Assembly (NCBI RefSeq): GCF_028292965.1
Contig: NZ_JAQGLG010000226.1
Span: 1 to 35,099, forward strand
DNA from: Sphingomonas bacterium
Lineage (GTDB): Bacteria; Pseudomonadota; Alphaproteobacteria; Sphingomonadales; Sphingomonadaceae
Length of the DNA: 35,099 nucleotides
Reading direction: 5' to 3'
Under the pieces are notes generated by a model. That model was not told the origin of the DNA, did no database searches, and saw nothing but the letters and a program-made list of their open reading frames with translations. Numbering within the stretch: the stretch's first letter is position 1; each line of letters opens with the position of its first letter. Shown piece after piece: positions 1 through 7,981 of the stretch. The translations under genes and the position numbers were made by a program.

Positions 1-1
1 A

Positions 2-91
2 AGGGTGAGGGTCGATTAAGCCACCGACCTCATCGACCCTGCCCTCACCCTGCGCTGCTACGCAGCTTGCCCCTCTCCCAAAGGGAGAGGG
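2..91. repeat. Palindromic intergenic repeat next to the histidine kinase 3' end
   Basis: Three stems are visible. AGGGTGAGGG (2-11) pairs with CCCTCACCCT (42-51) and, inside it, GGGTCGAT (9-16) pairs with ATCGACCC (33-40). A small hairpin GCTGC-TAC-GCAGC lies at 54-66. A perfect 9-bp stem CCCTCTCCC-AAA-GGGAGAGGG lies at 71-91. The last stem has the same core as the elements at 3848 and 19241, so I group them as one REP-like family. It ends 2 bp past the kinase stop codon on the leftward transcript, where it could stabilise or end the mRNA. Confidence 0.7.
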
Positions 92-93
92 AT

Positions 94-1470
94 TCAGTCC
101 CCCTGACACGGCAGCGTGAACACGAACCGCGCGCCCTGCCCCGGCGCACTATCGACGGTGACATCGCCACCCATCGCCCGCGCCAGACGGCGCGCGATGT
201 AGAGGCCGAGGCCACTGCCCCCCGGCTCGCGCGGATCGACGCGCTCGAACTTGTCGAAGATGCGCTTCTGGTCCTCGAGCGCGATCCCCTTGCCCTGGTC
301 GGCGACGATCACCGCGCACAGCCCGGCCTCGCGTTCGATGCGGATCCACACCATGCCATCGGGCGGCGAATAACGCACCGCATTGCCGATCAGATTGACC
401 AGCACCTGCAGCGCACGGCGGAATTCACCGGTCGCAGCAAGTGTTTCATCGGTCGCCGGCTTGTCGATTCGCACTTTTGCCTCGGTCGCCCGCACCGCGA
501 GCAGCCCCGCGGCACGACGCGCGACGTCGGCGAGATCGATCGCCTCGGCGGCAACCGCGAAATCGGGCCGTTCGATGAATTGCAGATCGACCAGATCGTC
601 GACGAGCCCCGACAGGTGCCGCCCCGCGGTGGCGATGTCGGCGGCGTAATCGGCATAATCCTGGCGCAGCGGCCCTTCGGCCTTGGCGCTGATGCTGTCG
701 GCATTGGCGATGATGCGGTCGAGCGGCCCGCGCAGAGCCTGGTCGAGCCGCGCGGCAAAGGCGGTGGTCGCGGCGTCGGCCTGCGGCATGTGCGCCGCCT
801 TGGGCGCATCTTCACTGAGCACCTCCACTGCGCCGTCGAAGCCGGCAAAGGCGCCGCTCTCGTCGGTGCGCGGATTGGCCGACAGGCGCACGCGGCGCCC
901 GGTGGCACGGATCGTCGCCAGCTGCCCGTCGAAACCCTGATGCAGCGCGAGGCCGCCGAGAATCGGGAAACTGCCCTGACCATCCTCGCCCAGCGCGAAT
1001 AATTTTGTCAGGGGTTGCCCCAGCAACCCCGATGCGTCGAAGCCATAGCGCGCGCCCGCCGACAAAGTGACAAAAGTCAGCCGCATCCCGGCATCGGTCT
1101 CCCACAGCCATTCGGCCGCGCTGCGCAGGAAATCGCCGTCGCGCTGCTGCGTAGGTGCCGCGGGCTGCCACGGCGTGCGCATCCGCCAGCCGGTGATCGC
1201 CAGCCGCACGCCACCATTGTCGGGCTCGGCACGGACCCATAGTTCGACATCGTCATCGCCGTCCGCCGCCACCACGGCGCGCGACACCAGGATACCCAAT
1301 CGCTGCGCCAGCCGCGCGATCGTCGCGATCTGCGGCACCGCCAGCGGCGCGCCCAGCGCGCCCCCGGCCCGCGCATTGAGATCGTGCAGCCGCTGCTCGG
1401 CTTCGATCAGCCGGCCGGCGACATCGACCAGCCCACGCACCGGCGGCAGCATCGGCTCCACCATGTTCAC
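94..1470 (-). CDS. PAS-domain sensor histidine kinase lacking the phospho-acceptor His
   Basis: 458 residues, no transmembrane segment, so probably cytoplasmic. A PAS-like region spans about residues 113-218, a degenerate dimerisation helix about 235-300 and a well conserved HATPase_c domain about 345-455: N-box LVNLIGNAVRYSP (357-369), G1 DQGKGI (391-396), F-box IFDKFERVD and G2 GGSGLGLYIA (417-426). The H-box reads LDQALRGPL where HisKA proteins have SHELRTPL, so the phosphorylated His is Gln at residue 244 (CAG, complement of 739-741). ATP binding should be intact, but classical autophosphorylation on this helix is not possible. The start is GTG at 1470, overlapping the DUF2336 stop as GTGA, which indicates translational coupling; an ATG two codons later is the alternative. 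Third gene of a leftward operon. Confidence 0.88.
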   Translation of the reverse strand: MNMVEPMLPPVRGLVDVAGRLIEAEQRLHDLNARAGGALGAPLAVPQIATIARLAQRLGILVSRAVVAADGDDDVELWVRAEPDNGGVRLAITGWRMRTPWQPAAPTQQRDGDFLRSAAEWLWETDAGMRLTFVTLSAGARYGFDASGLLGQPLTKLFALGEDGQGSFPILGGLALHQGFDGQLATIRATGRRVRLSANPRTDESGAFAGFDGAVEVLSEDAPKAAHMPQADAATTAFAARLDQALRGPLDRIIANADSISAKAEGPLRQDYADYAADIATAGRHLSGLVDDLVDLQFIERPDFAVAAEAIDLADVARRAAGLLAVRATEAKVRIDKPATDETLAATGEFRRALQVLVNLIGNAVRYSPPDGMVWIRIEREAGLCAVIVADQGKGIALEDQKRIFDKFERVDPREPGGSGLGLYIARRLARAMGGDVTVDSAPGQGARFVFTLPCQGD

Positions 1471-2582
1471 GCCCCCCCACCCCGCGCGAGCGAACGCATC
1501 GCCGCGCGATAATCGGGGTGGAGCAACAGCGGCGCGAGCGCGACCCGTGCATTGGCGGAAGGCAGTTCGGCAATCGCATCGAGGCGATCGGCAAAGGCTT
1601 CGAGATCACGCCGCGGATCGGCCTCGGTCAATGCCAGCCCGATTCGCGCGATCGACGTGCGATCCAGTTCCAGCGCGCGCAGGACCGGCCACAACTGATC
1701 CCCCGCAGGATCGAGCATGATCTCACGCGCCTCGCCATAATCGAGACCCAGCGCGTGCGCGATCAGCGCCACGAACAACGGCAAGCGGCGATCGGCCAGC
1801 GCCTCGACCAGCAAGGTCGCCAGCTCATCGGCATGCGCATCGATTGCCCCGGCGAGGCGAATCGCCGCCGCCTCGACCCGGTCGCCCTCGTCATGCGCGC
1901 CGACCTGACGCAGCGAGGCCTCGGCCAGCGCGCGGTCGAGCACCGCGACATTGTCGCCGGCGTCTTCGCTGTGGCGCTCGCGCAGGGCCGCCGCGACCCA
2001 CCATACCAGCCGGTGATGCAGCTCGGCCGGCAAATCGCTCCAGCCCTGCGCTTCGCCCGGCGGCGCCGAACGGCGGCGGCTTTCGGCACTCAGCATCGCC
2101 ATCGCACTGCTGGAAATCACGCTGTCGGCGCTCTGTGCAAGGCGCGCGAGCAGGCTCGGGCGATCGGGCTCGTCGGGCGCCTGCACCGGCAGGGCCTCGC
2201 CCAGAACGTCCGCGCGCACCCGGCCGATCAGTTCTCGCATGATGTCGGTATCGCGCATCAACCCTGCAGATACCAGCCGATCGAGCACAGGTTCCCGATC
2301 GGCGACCAATGCGGTGGCGAGTTCAGGCTCGCCCCGCGCGGCGAGCAGGCGCGCGGCATGCTGACGCAGCGCCGCCTCGACCGCGCCGGTCATCCCGGCA
2401 ATCGCCGCCGCCAGTGCGGAACGCGTGCGGTCATCGAGTCGCGCCTCTTCGGGCAGGAAGAAATCGTCGATCGCAACCATCAGCCGGCGATCGGCACGCG
2501 GAATCGCCGCCGCCGCACGCGCGAGCAGCCGGTTGGCATCCTTGCGGACACCCTCATCCATGTCGCGACGGTCAATCGACAT
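1467..2582 (-). CDS. DUF2336 domain protein
   Basis: 371 residues, soluble, predicted almost entirely helical and rich in Ala, Leu, Arg and Asp, with repeated helix pairs reminiscent of HEAT-type arrays. I recognise the family as DUF2336, found in alphaproteobacteria and often beside signalling genes; its biochemical role is not established. The C-terminal third (ALPLLLHPDYRAAMRSLARG-like ending) is typical of the family. The stop codon overlaps the GTG start of the histidine kinase by four bases, so the two products are probably made in a fixed ratio and may interact. The ATG at 2582 is preceded by AGGGG very close to the start. A perfect palindrome lies 16 bp upstream (2599-2618). Confidence 0.8.
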   Translation of the reverse strand: MSIDRRDMDEGVRKDANRLLARAAAAIPRADRRLMVAIDDFFLPEEARLDDRTRSALAAAIAGMTGAVEAALRQHAARLLAARGEPELATALVADREPVLDRLVSAGLMRDTDIMRELIGRVRADVLGEALPVQAPDEPDRPSLLARLAQSADSVISSSAMAMLSAESRRRSAPPGEAQGWSDLPAELHHRLVWWVAAALRERHSEDAGDNVAVLDRALAEASLRQVGAHDEGDRVEAAAIRLAGAIDAHADELATLLVEALADRRLPLFVALIAHALGLDYGEAREIMLDPAGDQLWPVLRALELDRTSIARIGLALTEADPRRDLEAFADRLDAIAELPSANARVALAPLLLHPDYRAAMRSLARGGGA

Positions 2583-2598
2583 GCCCCTGCTCTAGGCA

Positions 2599-2618
2599 AG
2601 TGTCGTTAAAACGACACT
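2599..2618. promoter_or_regulatory. Perfect 20-bp palindrome upstream of the DUF2336 gene
   Basis: AGTGTCGTT (2599-2607), AA, AACGACACT (2610-2618): nine paired bases around a two-base centre. It overlaps the stop codon of the upstream gene and ends 16 bp before the DUF2336 ATG on the leftward strand. No T-run follows on that strand, so an operator is more likely than a terminator. The binding protein is unknown. Confidence 0.55.
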
Positions 2619-3792
2619 AAGGCTTTTCGCGCAGCGCCTCGATCGCCGCGCCAAGGGTCAGCGCGGCATAACCCGCCGCCACAGCCAGCGCCGCGACGAC
2701 CTGCCCGCCGATCGCCAGCGGCAGCATCACGACCGGATAAGCCACCGGGCTCGCCCACCAGCGACGGCGAATCGCCGCACCCCCGGCGCGCTCGACCAGC
2801 CCCGCGGCAATGATTCCCGCCACCGCGATGGCGAGGCCCGTCGCCGTGCCACCCGCCAGCCGCACGCTGTCGCCGAGCAACAGCGCAGTGAGCGCGGCCG
2901 TGGCCAGCGCCCCGCCGCGCCCGAAGCGCACCAGACTATCCTCGTCGCGCAGCCAGGCGAGCACCGCGCCGATCGAGAACAGGATCACCGCGACGATCGC
3001 CGCGCCGATCCCGCTCGCCACCCAGCCGAAGCGCATCGCCCCGCCGGCCGCCAGCGCGATGAGTATCCCCGCCCCACCCAGCGCCGATGTCGGCACGGCG
3101 CGCCCAACCAGCCGCGGCAAGGCAAGCCGCACCAGCGGCGCGAGAATATAACGATCGGCCCAGCGGATCGGCGGTGCGACCAAAGCGGCGAGGATCGCCT
3201 TGCCGCGATCGGCGAGATCGCGCGAATCGCGAAACACGCCGTGCGCCGGCTCACCCTCGGGCAGGCGCAGATGCGCCACACCTGCCTGCGCCGCGACACG
3301 CAGCAGCGTCGACTGAAAGTCGTAATCGCGCGGCAAGGCAGCGACTTCGGCGACGTGTCGGGGGTCGAGTCGTGCCAGACCGGCCCATACCGCGGTCGCG
3401 CCGACCCGTTCGAGACCCGGCGACGCTTCGCGGTCGTCGATGACCAGCAGCGCGTCGTCGCCCTCGCCCGCCAGCTGCGAAACGATCTCGGCATTGGTGA
3501 CCAGCCCATCGGCCACGACCAGCAACCGCGCCAGCGGGTGCAGCTTCTCGGCCACCTCGGTCGCGGTACGCACCGCATCGACCGCCGCACCGCGCCGCCC
3601 GATCCGGTTGATCGCACCGAGCAATTCGGGCGTCATGCGCGCGACGACGAGGATGATCTGCGAGGCACCCGCCGCGATCAGCAGCCGCGCCTGGAACTCG
3701 ACCAGGGTAAGCCCGCCGAACGGCAGCGTCGCCGCGAGCACGCCCGGGCGGTCATCGGCATCTTCGGTCGCAAAAATCAGGCCGGCCAGCAT
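2617..3792 (-). CDS. Membrane protein with degenerate nucleotidyltransferase-like N-domain
   Basis: 391 residues. Residues 1-190 resemble a sugar-phosphate nucleotidyltransferase fold (GLTLVEFQARLLIAAGASQI, a usual helix after the signature loop), but the GxGxRL-type nucleotide signature is absent. Residues about 195-390 begin with a segment like the linker of bifunctional inositol-phosphate cytidylyltransferase/CDP-alcohol phosphotransferases (APPIRWADRYILAPLVRL), then contain about five hydrophobic helices. The CDP-alcohol phosphotransferase signature DxxDGxxAR...GxxxDxxxD is not present. I infer a relative of those bifunctional enzymes with both active sites eroded, or a new function; the resemblance is by eye and moderate. 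First gene of the leftward operon with the DUF2336 protein and kinase (34-bp gap). Confidence 0.6.
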   Translation of the reverse strand: MLAGLIFATEDADDRPGVLAATLPFGGLTLVEFQARLLIAAGASQIILVVARMTPELLGAINRIGRRGAAVDAVRTATEVAEKLHPLARLLVVADGLVTNAEIVSQLAGEGDDALLVIDDREASPGLERVGATAVWAGLARLDPRHVAEVAALPRDYDFQSTLLRVAAQAGVAHLRLPEGEPAHGVFRDSRDLADRGKAILAALVAPPIRWADRYILAPLVRLALPRLVGRAVPTSALGGAGILIALAAGGAMRFGWVASGIGAAIVAVILFSIGAVLAWLRDEDSLVRFGRGGALATAALTALLLGDSVRLAGGTATGLAIAVAGIIAAGLVERAGGAAIRRRWWASPVAYPVVMLPLAIGGQVVAALAVAAGYAALTLGAAIEALREKP

Positions 3793-3847
3793 CGCGAGGC
3801 TGTTAGGCGGTCATGTCCGGAATGGCAAAGGGGTAGGCGACACTTCT

Positions 3848-3999
3848 CCCTCTCCCTGGGGGGAGAGGGCCGGGGAGAGGGGCGGCCACAAACGCAAACG
3901 CCCGTTACACTTGCTCCCGTCGACCAACTCATTGAATCGAAACCGCGCCGTTCGCGGCAACCCCTCTCCCCAACCCTCTCCCCACCGGGAAGAGGGAAG
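3848..3999. repeat. Pair of REP-like palindromes in inverted arrangement
   Basis: The left unit has the stem CCCTCTCCC/GGGAGAGGG (3848-3856/3861-3869). The segment GGAGAGGGCCGGGGAGAGGGG (3862-3882, 21 bp; read in two halves GGAGAGGGCC and GGGGAGAGGGG) is matched by the reverse complement of 3961-3981 except for CC versus TT in the middle. The right unit carries a second, imperfect G/C stem up to 3998. It fills the 211-bp gap between the convergent-side ends of two leftward genes, just past the stop of the transporter. Same family as 2-91 and 19241-19348. Confidence 0.75.
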
Positions 4000-4003
4000 A
4001 TAT

Positions 4004-4795
4004 CTACACCTGCGCGCTGAACGGGGAGAAGTCGGTCCCCTCATCATACACATCCACGCCCTCACGCTTCTTGAGGAACCCGACCACGGCATAGGTGACG
4101 GGCGTCAGAATCACCTCCCAAGCAACCTTGAGCACGAACTGGCTCAGCATCACCATCAACATCGCCTTCACCGGCCAGTCGGCCATGCCGTAAAAAGCCA
4201 AAGGATAGAAAACCAGGCTGTCGGCGCCTTCCCCCACGATCGTGCTGCCGATCGTCCGCGTCCACAGCATGCGCCCGCTGGTCCAGATCTTCATCTTGGC
4301 CAGCACGAAGGAATTGAGCAGATCGCCGACCCAGAAGGCGCACAGCGAGGCGAAGGCGATGCGCCCGCCGATCCCGACATCCACATAGGGAAATGTGTCG
4401 ATCAGATGCGGCGGCAGGCCGAAGACATATTCATAATGCCCCTGCCCGGTCCAGTCGGCCGCGGGGCGCAGCGCCACCACCGTCCATTCCATCACCACCA
4501 GGAAGCACAAGGCGGCAAAACCGACCCACACCACGCGCCGCGCCCGGGCAAAGCCGTAAACCTCGGTCAATATGTCATCGAGCACATAGGAGATCGGGAA
4601 GAACAATATGCCCGCGCCGAACGGCCACAGGCCGATCCATGGCAGGTCGACCACCGCACGTTTGCCCGCGCCGACCACGTTCGACAGCACCAGGATGACG
4701 ACGAACGCCGTCATGACGATATCGAAATAGCGGAAATGCGCGCCCTTCATCTCGCGCGCCGTCACCCGCTGCAATGTCATCCCTGCCCCCATCAT
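4004..4795 (-). CDS. yhhQ: Queuosine precursor transporter (YhhQ/QueT, DUF165 family)
   Basis: 263 residues, integral inner-membrane protein with about six hydrophobic helices. Family hallmarks are visible: LSNVVGAGK near residue 40, the acidic FPISYVLDDILTEVYGF stretch about 66-82, then GDLLNSFVLAKMK and the GEGADSLVFYPLAF segment. The family imports 7-cyano- or 7-aminomethyl-7-deazaguanine for queuosine formation in tRNA. A second Met at residue 6 (ATG at 4780), preceded by a G-rich stretch, may be the true start. It is transcribed alone; repeats lie downstream of its stop. Confidence 0.9.
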   Translation of the reverse strand: MMGAGMTLQRVTAREMKGAHFRYFDIVMTAFVVILVLSNVVGAGKRAVVDLPWIGLWPFGAGILFFPISYVLDDILTEVYGFARARRVVWVGFAALCFLVVMEWTVVALRPAADWTGQGHYEYVFGLPPHLIDTFPYVDVGIGGRIAFASLCAFWVGDLLNSFVLAKMKIWTSGRMLWTRTIGSTIVGEGADSLVFYPLAFYGMADWPVKAMLMVMLSQFVLKVAWEVILTPVTYAVVGFLKKREGVDVYDEGTDFSPFSAQV

Positions 4796-4860
4796 TCCGC
4801 GTCGGACCGGTTATGATCGGCGTTTCCCCGCCGCGCAATCCACGCTAAAGGCCGCGTCGG

Positions 4861-4937
4861 GCGCCCGTAGCTCAGCTGGATAGAGCACATGCCTTCTAAG
4901 CCTGTGGTCGCTGGTTCGAATCCAGCCGGGCGCGCCA
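4861..4937 (+). tRNA. tRNA-Arg (anticodon TCT)
   Basis: 77 nt, CCA encoded. The acceptor stem GCGCCCG/CGGGCGC pairs perfectly. D-stem GCTC/GAGC, anticodon loop CTTCTAA with anticodon TCT, T-arm GCTGG-TTCGAAT-CCAGC, discriminator G. The anticodon stem CATGC/GCCTG has one mismatch, T29 with C41; the other four pairs are normal. The last A of CCA abuts, with no gap, the stop codon of the opposite-strand acetyltransferase gene. Confidence 0.95.
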
Positions 4938-5492
4938 TTATTCAGCGATCGAACGAATGACCCGCGCCGGATTGCCGCCGACCAGCGTGTTCCGCGGTAC
5001 GTCATGCGTCACCACCGAGCCCGCCGCCACCACCGAATTCTCGCCGACGGTCACGCCACCGATGATCGTCACCCCGGCCGCGATCCACACTTTCGCCTCG
5101 ATCACGATCGGGCTGGCTGTCACACCATCCCGCCGCCGCGAGGGCTCGATCGGATGGCCCGAGGTGATGAGGCTCACATTCGGCCCGATCATCACGTCGT
5201 CGCCAATGTCGATCCCGCCCAAATCGTACATGGTGCAATTCTGGTTGATGAACACATTGCGCCCGATGCGGATATTCTCGCCGCCGGTGGTGTAGAAAGG
5301 CGGGATCAGCGAAAAGCGCTCGTCCAGTTCGCGGCCGATCAGCTCGCTGAATACCGCGCGGATCTGCTCCGCATCGCCATAGGCCAGACGGTTGAGCACC
5401 GGCGTGATCGCTATCGCTCGCTTTACGCTGGCGACCATCGCCGACGATGCCGGCGTCCGCCTGGGAATGAAGAACCCGTCGTCTTTCGCCAT
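4938..5492 (-). CDS. Hexapeptide-repeat acyltransferase (maltose/galactoside O-acetyltransferase type)
   Basis: 184 residues. Residues about 60-180 form a left-handed beta-helix of hexapeptide repeats (INQNCTMYDLGGIDIGDDVM, then IVIEAKVWIAAGVTII and VTVGENSVVAAGSVV), and the ending GGNPARVIR is typical of LbH_MAT_GAT acetyltransferases. The catalytic His sits in SLITSGHPIEP. These enzymes move acetyl from acetyl-CoA to a sugar hydroxyl; the acceptor here is unknown. I place the start at ATG 5492 with GAGG upstream inside the GST gene's end; longer in-frame extensions only cover the GST gene. It follows the GST gene by 11 bp, so the two are probably co-transcribed. Confidence 0.88.
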   Translation of the reverse strand: MAKDDGFFIPRRTPASSAMVASVKRAIAITPVLNRLAYGDAEQIRAVFSELIGRELDERFSLIPPFYTTGGENIRIGRNVFINQNCTMYDLGGIDIGDDVMIGPNVSLITSGHPIEPSRRRDGVTASPIVIEAKVWIAAGVTIIGGVTVGENSVVAAGSVVTHDVPRNTLVGGNPARVIRSIAE

Positions 5493-5503
5493 CAGCAATG
5501 CCC

Positions 5504-6157
5504 TCAGCCGGCCAGCTGCATCGCGGCGAAGACCGCATATTGCGCGGCAAACGCCCGCTTGAAGGCCGGCCGCGCTTCGGCGCGCGTGATATAGGCGCAG
5601 AGACTGGGATATTCCTCCAATATCCCCGATCCCTGCAACCTGATGATCACCTCGACCATCATCAAATCGCCCGCGCTGAACGCGCCGTCGAGCCACTCGG
5701 CATCGCCGAGGCGGCGGGAAAGCGCGCCCAGCCGGTCGCGGATGCGATCCATGACGAGCGGCATGCGCTCCGCCGCCCAGGCCTTGTCGCCCTCGATGAG
5801 CTTGGCGACGTCGAGATCGACGATCGGTGGTTCAACCGTGTTGAGCGCGGCGAACATCCAGGTGATCGCACGCGCCCGCGCGTCGGGATCGTCGGGCAGC
5901 AGGCCGGCATGGCGGCTCGCGATATGGAGGATGATCGACCCGCTCTCGAACAGCGCGAGATTGGCTTCTTCATAGGTCGGAATCTGCCCGAAGGGCTGGA
6001 TCGCGAGATGCGCGGGCTGCTTCATCTCTTCGAACGAGACCAGCCGAACGTCATAAGGCTGACCCACTTCCTCCAGCGCCCAGCGCACGCGCATGTCGCG
6101 CGCCAGGCCCTGGCCGCGATCGGGGGAGTCTTCGAAGGCGGTGATGGTGATGGTCAT
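5504..6157 (-). CDS. Glutathione S-transferase family protein
   Basis: 217 residues, cytoplasmic. The N-terminal thioredoxin-like domain (1-80) has the cis-Pro motif FGQIPTYEE and the glutathione-binding ESGSIILHIA. A helical C-terminal domain (90-210) contains the N-capping GAFSAGDLMMVEV. The N-terminus carries an unusual insertion, ITAFEDSPDRGQGLARD, before the first helix. ATG at 6157 has GGGAG eight bases upstream. It is the first gene of a two-gene leftward unit with the acetyltransferase. The substrate cannot be told from sequence. Confidence 0.88.
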   Translation of the reverse strand: MTITITAFEDSPDRGQGLARDMRVRWALEEVGQPYDVRLVSFEEMKQPAHLAIQPFGQIPTYEEANLALFESGSIILHIASRHAGLLPDDPDARARAITWMFAALNTVEPPIVDLDVAKLIEGDKAWAAERMPLVMDRIRDRLGALSRRLGDAEWLDGAFSAGDLMMVEVIIRLQGSGILEEYPSLCAYITRAEARPAFKRAFAAQYAVFAAMQLAG

Positions 6158-6324
6158 CGTCAGGCTCCCGGTTTGTGCAACATAACCGCCCGCAAAGCAG
6201 CCTCTTGGCCATTAGCGATCGCGCGGCCCGTTTCAAACGCCCGGCATTGCCGTTATCGTTCCGCAAAGGCGCGCTGCGAACCCGCTTCGAGGGTACGCAA
6301 CAGCCGAACTGAACAGGATGCGAC

Positions 6325-7482
6325 ATGGGCATAAAGCGTTTCCGCCGTCTGGCCTTCTGCGCGACGCTGACCCTGTTCGGCGCGACCGGTACGCTCGCCG
6401 GGCCGCGGCCGGATGCGATCGATATAGCGGCGCACGCAGCGATGGCGGAGACCGGTGCCTACGGCCTTGCGATCGCGACGATCGAGGGCGGCAAGGTGCG
6501 CACGGTGCGAACCTGGGGCGTGCGCAATGCCAAGGGCGATCCGTTGACCCCGAATACGGTGATGTACGGCGCATCGCTGACCAAGGCGGTGTTCGCTTAT
6601 TTCGTGACCCAGCTCGCCGCCGAAAAGCGCCTCGACCTCGACCGGCCGATCGCGGCCATGCTGCCCAAAGCGTTGCCCGACTATGGCAATCTCGACGCCT
6701 ATGGCAATTGGGGCGATCTCGCCGGCGACGATCGCTGGCGCGCGATCACCCCGCGCATGGTGTTGAACCACGCCACCGGCTTTGCGAATTTCGCCTTTCT
6801 CGAACCGGACGGAAAACTGCACATCCATTTCACGCCCGGTACACGCTACGCCTATTCGGGCGAGGGCATCTCGCTGCTGCAGTTCGGCATGGAGCAGGGG
6901 CTGGGGCTTGACGTCGGCGCCGAGCTGCAGCGCCGCTTTTTCGCCCCGCTCGGCATGACCCGCACCGGCCTGAAATGGCAGCCCGGTTTCGCGCCGAACA
7001 TCGCCGACGGCTGGGACGAGCATGGCAAGGTCGAACCGCATGACCAGCGCAGCCGGATACGCGCGGCAGGGTCGATGGACACCACGATCCGCGATCTGTC
7101 GCGCTGGGCGGCGGCGGCTGTGCGCGGCGATGGCCTGCCCGCGCGCTGGCGCGCCGCCTATGTGAAGGGCACCTTGCCGATCACCACCCGCCAGCAATTC
7201 CCGACCTTGCTCCCCGATGCCCCCGCAGCCGAACGACCCAATGCCTCGGCCGCGCTCGGCGTCCTTGCCTTCACCGGGCCTCAGGGACCGGGCTGGTTCA
7301 AGGGCGGCCACAACGACACCACGGCCAATACACTGGTGTGCGTGGAACGCGGCAAGCGCTGCGTGCTGATCCTGTCAAACGATGTGCGTGCCGAGCGTGC
7401 CTTTCCAGCGCTGGTCCGGGCCGCCCTCGGCGAGACGGGCGTGCCCTATCGTTGGGAATATCCCGGGCTGCCGCGCTACTGA
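6325..7482 (+). CDS. Exported serine hydrolase of the beta-lactamase (class C/esterase) family
   Basis: 385 residues. Residues 1-25 are a signal peptide (KRFRR, then a hydrophobic stretch, with TLAG-P near the likely cleavage site), so the product is probably periplasmic. The active-site SLTK motif is Ser84-Lys87, and YSG (177-179) takes the place of YxN. The third motif is KGGHND (326-331) where lactamases have KTG. This pattern fits the broad Beta-lactamase (PF00144) family of esterases and D-amino-acid peptidases; a true beta-lactamase is not implied. ATG 6325 has AGGA at 6316-6319. It stands alone and ends 5 bp before the convergent lipoprotein gene. Confidence 0.85.
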   Translation: MGIKRFRRLAFCATLTLFGATGTLAGPRPDAIDIAAHAAMAETGAYGLAIATIEGGKVRTVRTWGVRNAKGDPLTPNTVMYGASLTKAVFAYFVTQLAAEKRLDLDRPIAAMLPKALPDYGNLDAYGNWGDLAGDDRWRAITPRMVLNHATGFANFAFLEPDGKLHIHFTPGTRYAYSGEGISLLQFGMEQGLGLDVGAELQRRFFAPLGMTRTGLKWQPGFAPNIADGWDEHGKVEPHDQRSRIRAAGSMDTTIRDLSRWAAAAVRGDGLPARWRAAYVKGTLPITTRQQFPTLLPDAPAAERPNASAALGVLAFTGPQGPGWFKGGHNDTTANTLVCVERGKRCVLILSNDVRAERAFPALVRAALGETGVPYRWEYPGLPRY

Positions 7483-7487
7483 GGGCG

Positions 7488-7973
7488 TCAGCAGCGCCGC
7501 TCCTTGCTCCACATCGGCAGCACGCGCAGGCGGCGCTTGTTCCAATAGCTCAGGTCCATGGAGATTCTCACCCGCTCGCCCTTGCGCGTGTAGATCATCT
7601 GGTCGCCATGATCATTGGTGGCGGTATTGCAGTGCTGCCAGCCCTGCTTCTCCAGCGCGTCGGTAATCTTGTAGACCGCGTCCTGGTCCCGATCATGCCA
7701 CAATATCACCTGATCGAAGCCCCCGCTGCCGTCCCCGCCGACCAGATCGAGCCCGGCTTCATAAGGTCCGGCACCCGCCAGCATCACTCTGTGTCGCCGG
7801 CAGCTCAGGCTGATCGCGTCGGTCTTCACGCAGTCGGTGAAGCCGGCGCGTTGCGCATCGGCCATACTGCCGCTGACCGGCAGCCCCTCGAACATCGTGC
7901 CAGGCGGCGGCGGGCGATGGGGGCCGCACCCCGCGAGCAGGAGCAACCCCGCCAGGCAGGCTCTCTTCAACAT
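7488..7973 (-). CDS. Small lipoprotein of unknown function
   Basis: 161 residues. The lipobox LAGC ends at Cys16 after a short basic, hydrophobic signal sequence (MLKRACLAGLLL), so a membrane-anchored lipoprotein is expected. The mature part contains a PepSY-like or cystatin-like alpha/beta pattern and four Cys residues, but I do not recognise a family. The start at ATG 7973 puts the lipobox at the right place; a longer in-frame ORF to 8435 only shadows the MAPEG gene. It begins 8 bp after the MAPEG stop on the same strand, so it is probably in that operon. Confidence 0.75.
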   Translation of the reverse strand: MLKRACLAGLLLLAGCGPHRPPPPGTMFEGLPVSGSMADAQRAGFTDCVKTDAISLSCRRHRVMLAGAGPYEAGLDLVGGDGSGGFDQVILWHDRDQDAVYKITDALEKQGWQHCNTATNDHGDQMIYTRKGERVRISMDLSYWNKRRLRVLPMWSKERRC

Positions 7974-7981
7974 CGCGCCCG

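Noticed and set aside
4811..5005. 64-residue ORF with GWIRTSDHRLRR-like peptide on the leftward strand
   Set aside because: It is the antisense of tRNA-Arg; this peptide is a well-known false ORF produced by tRNA genes.
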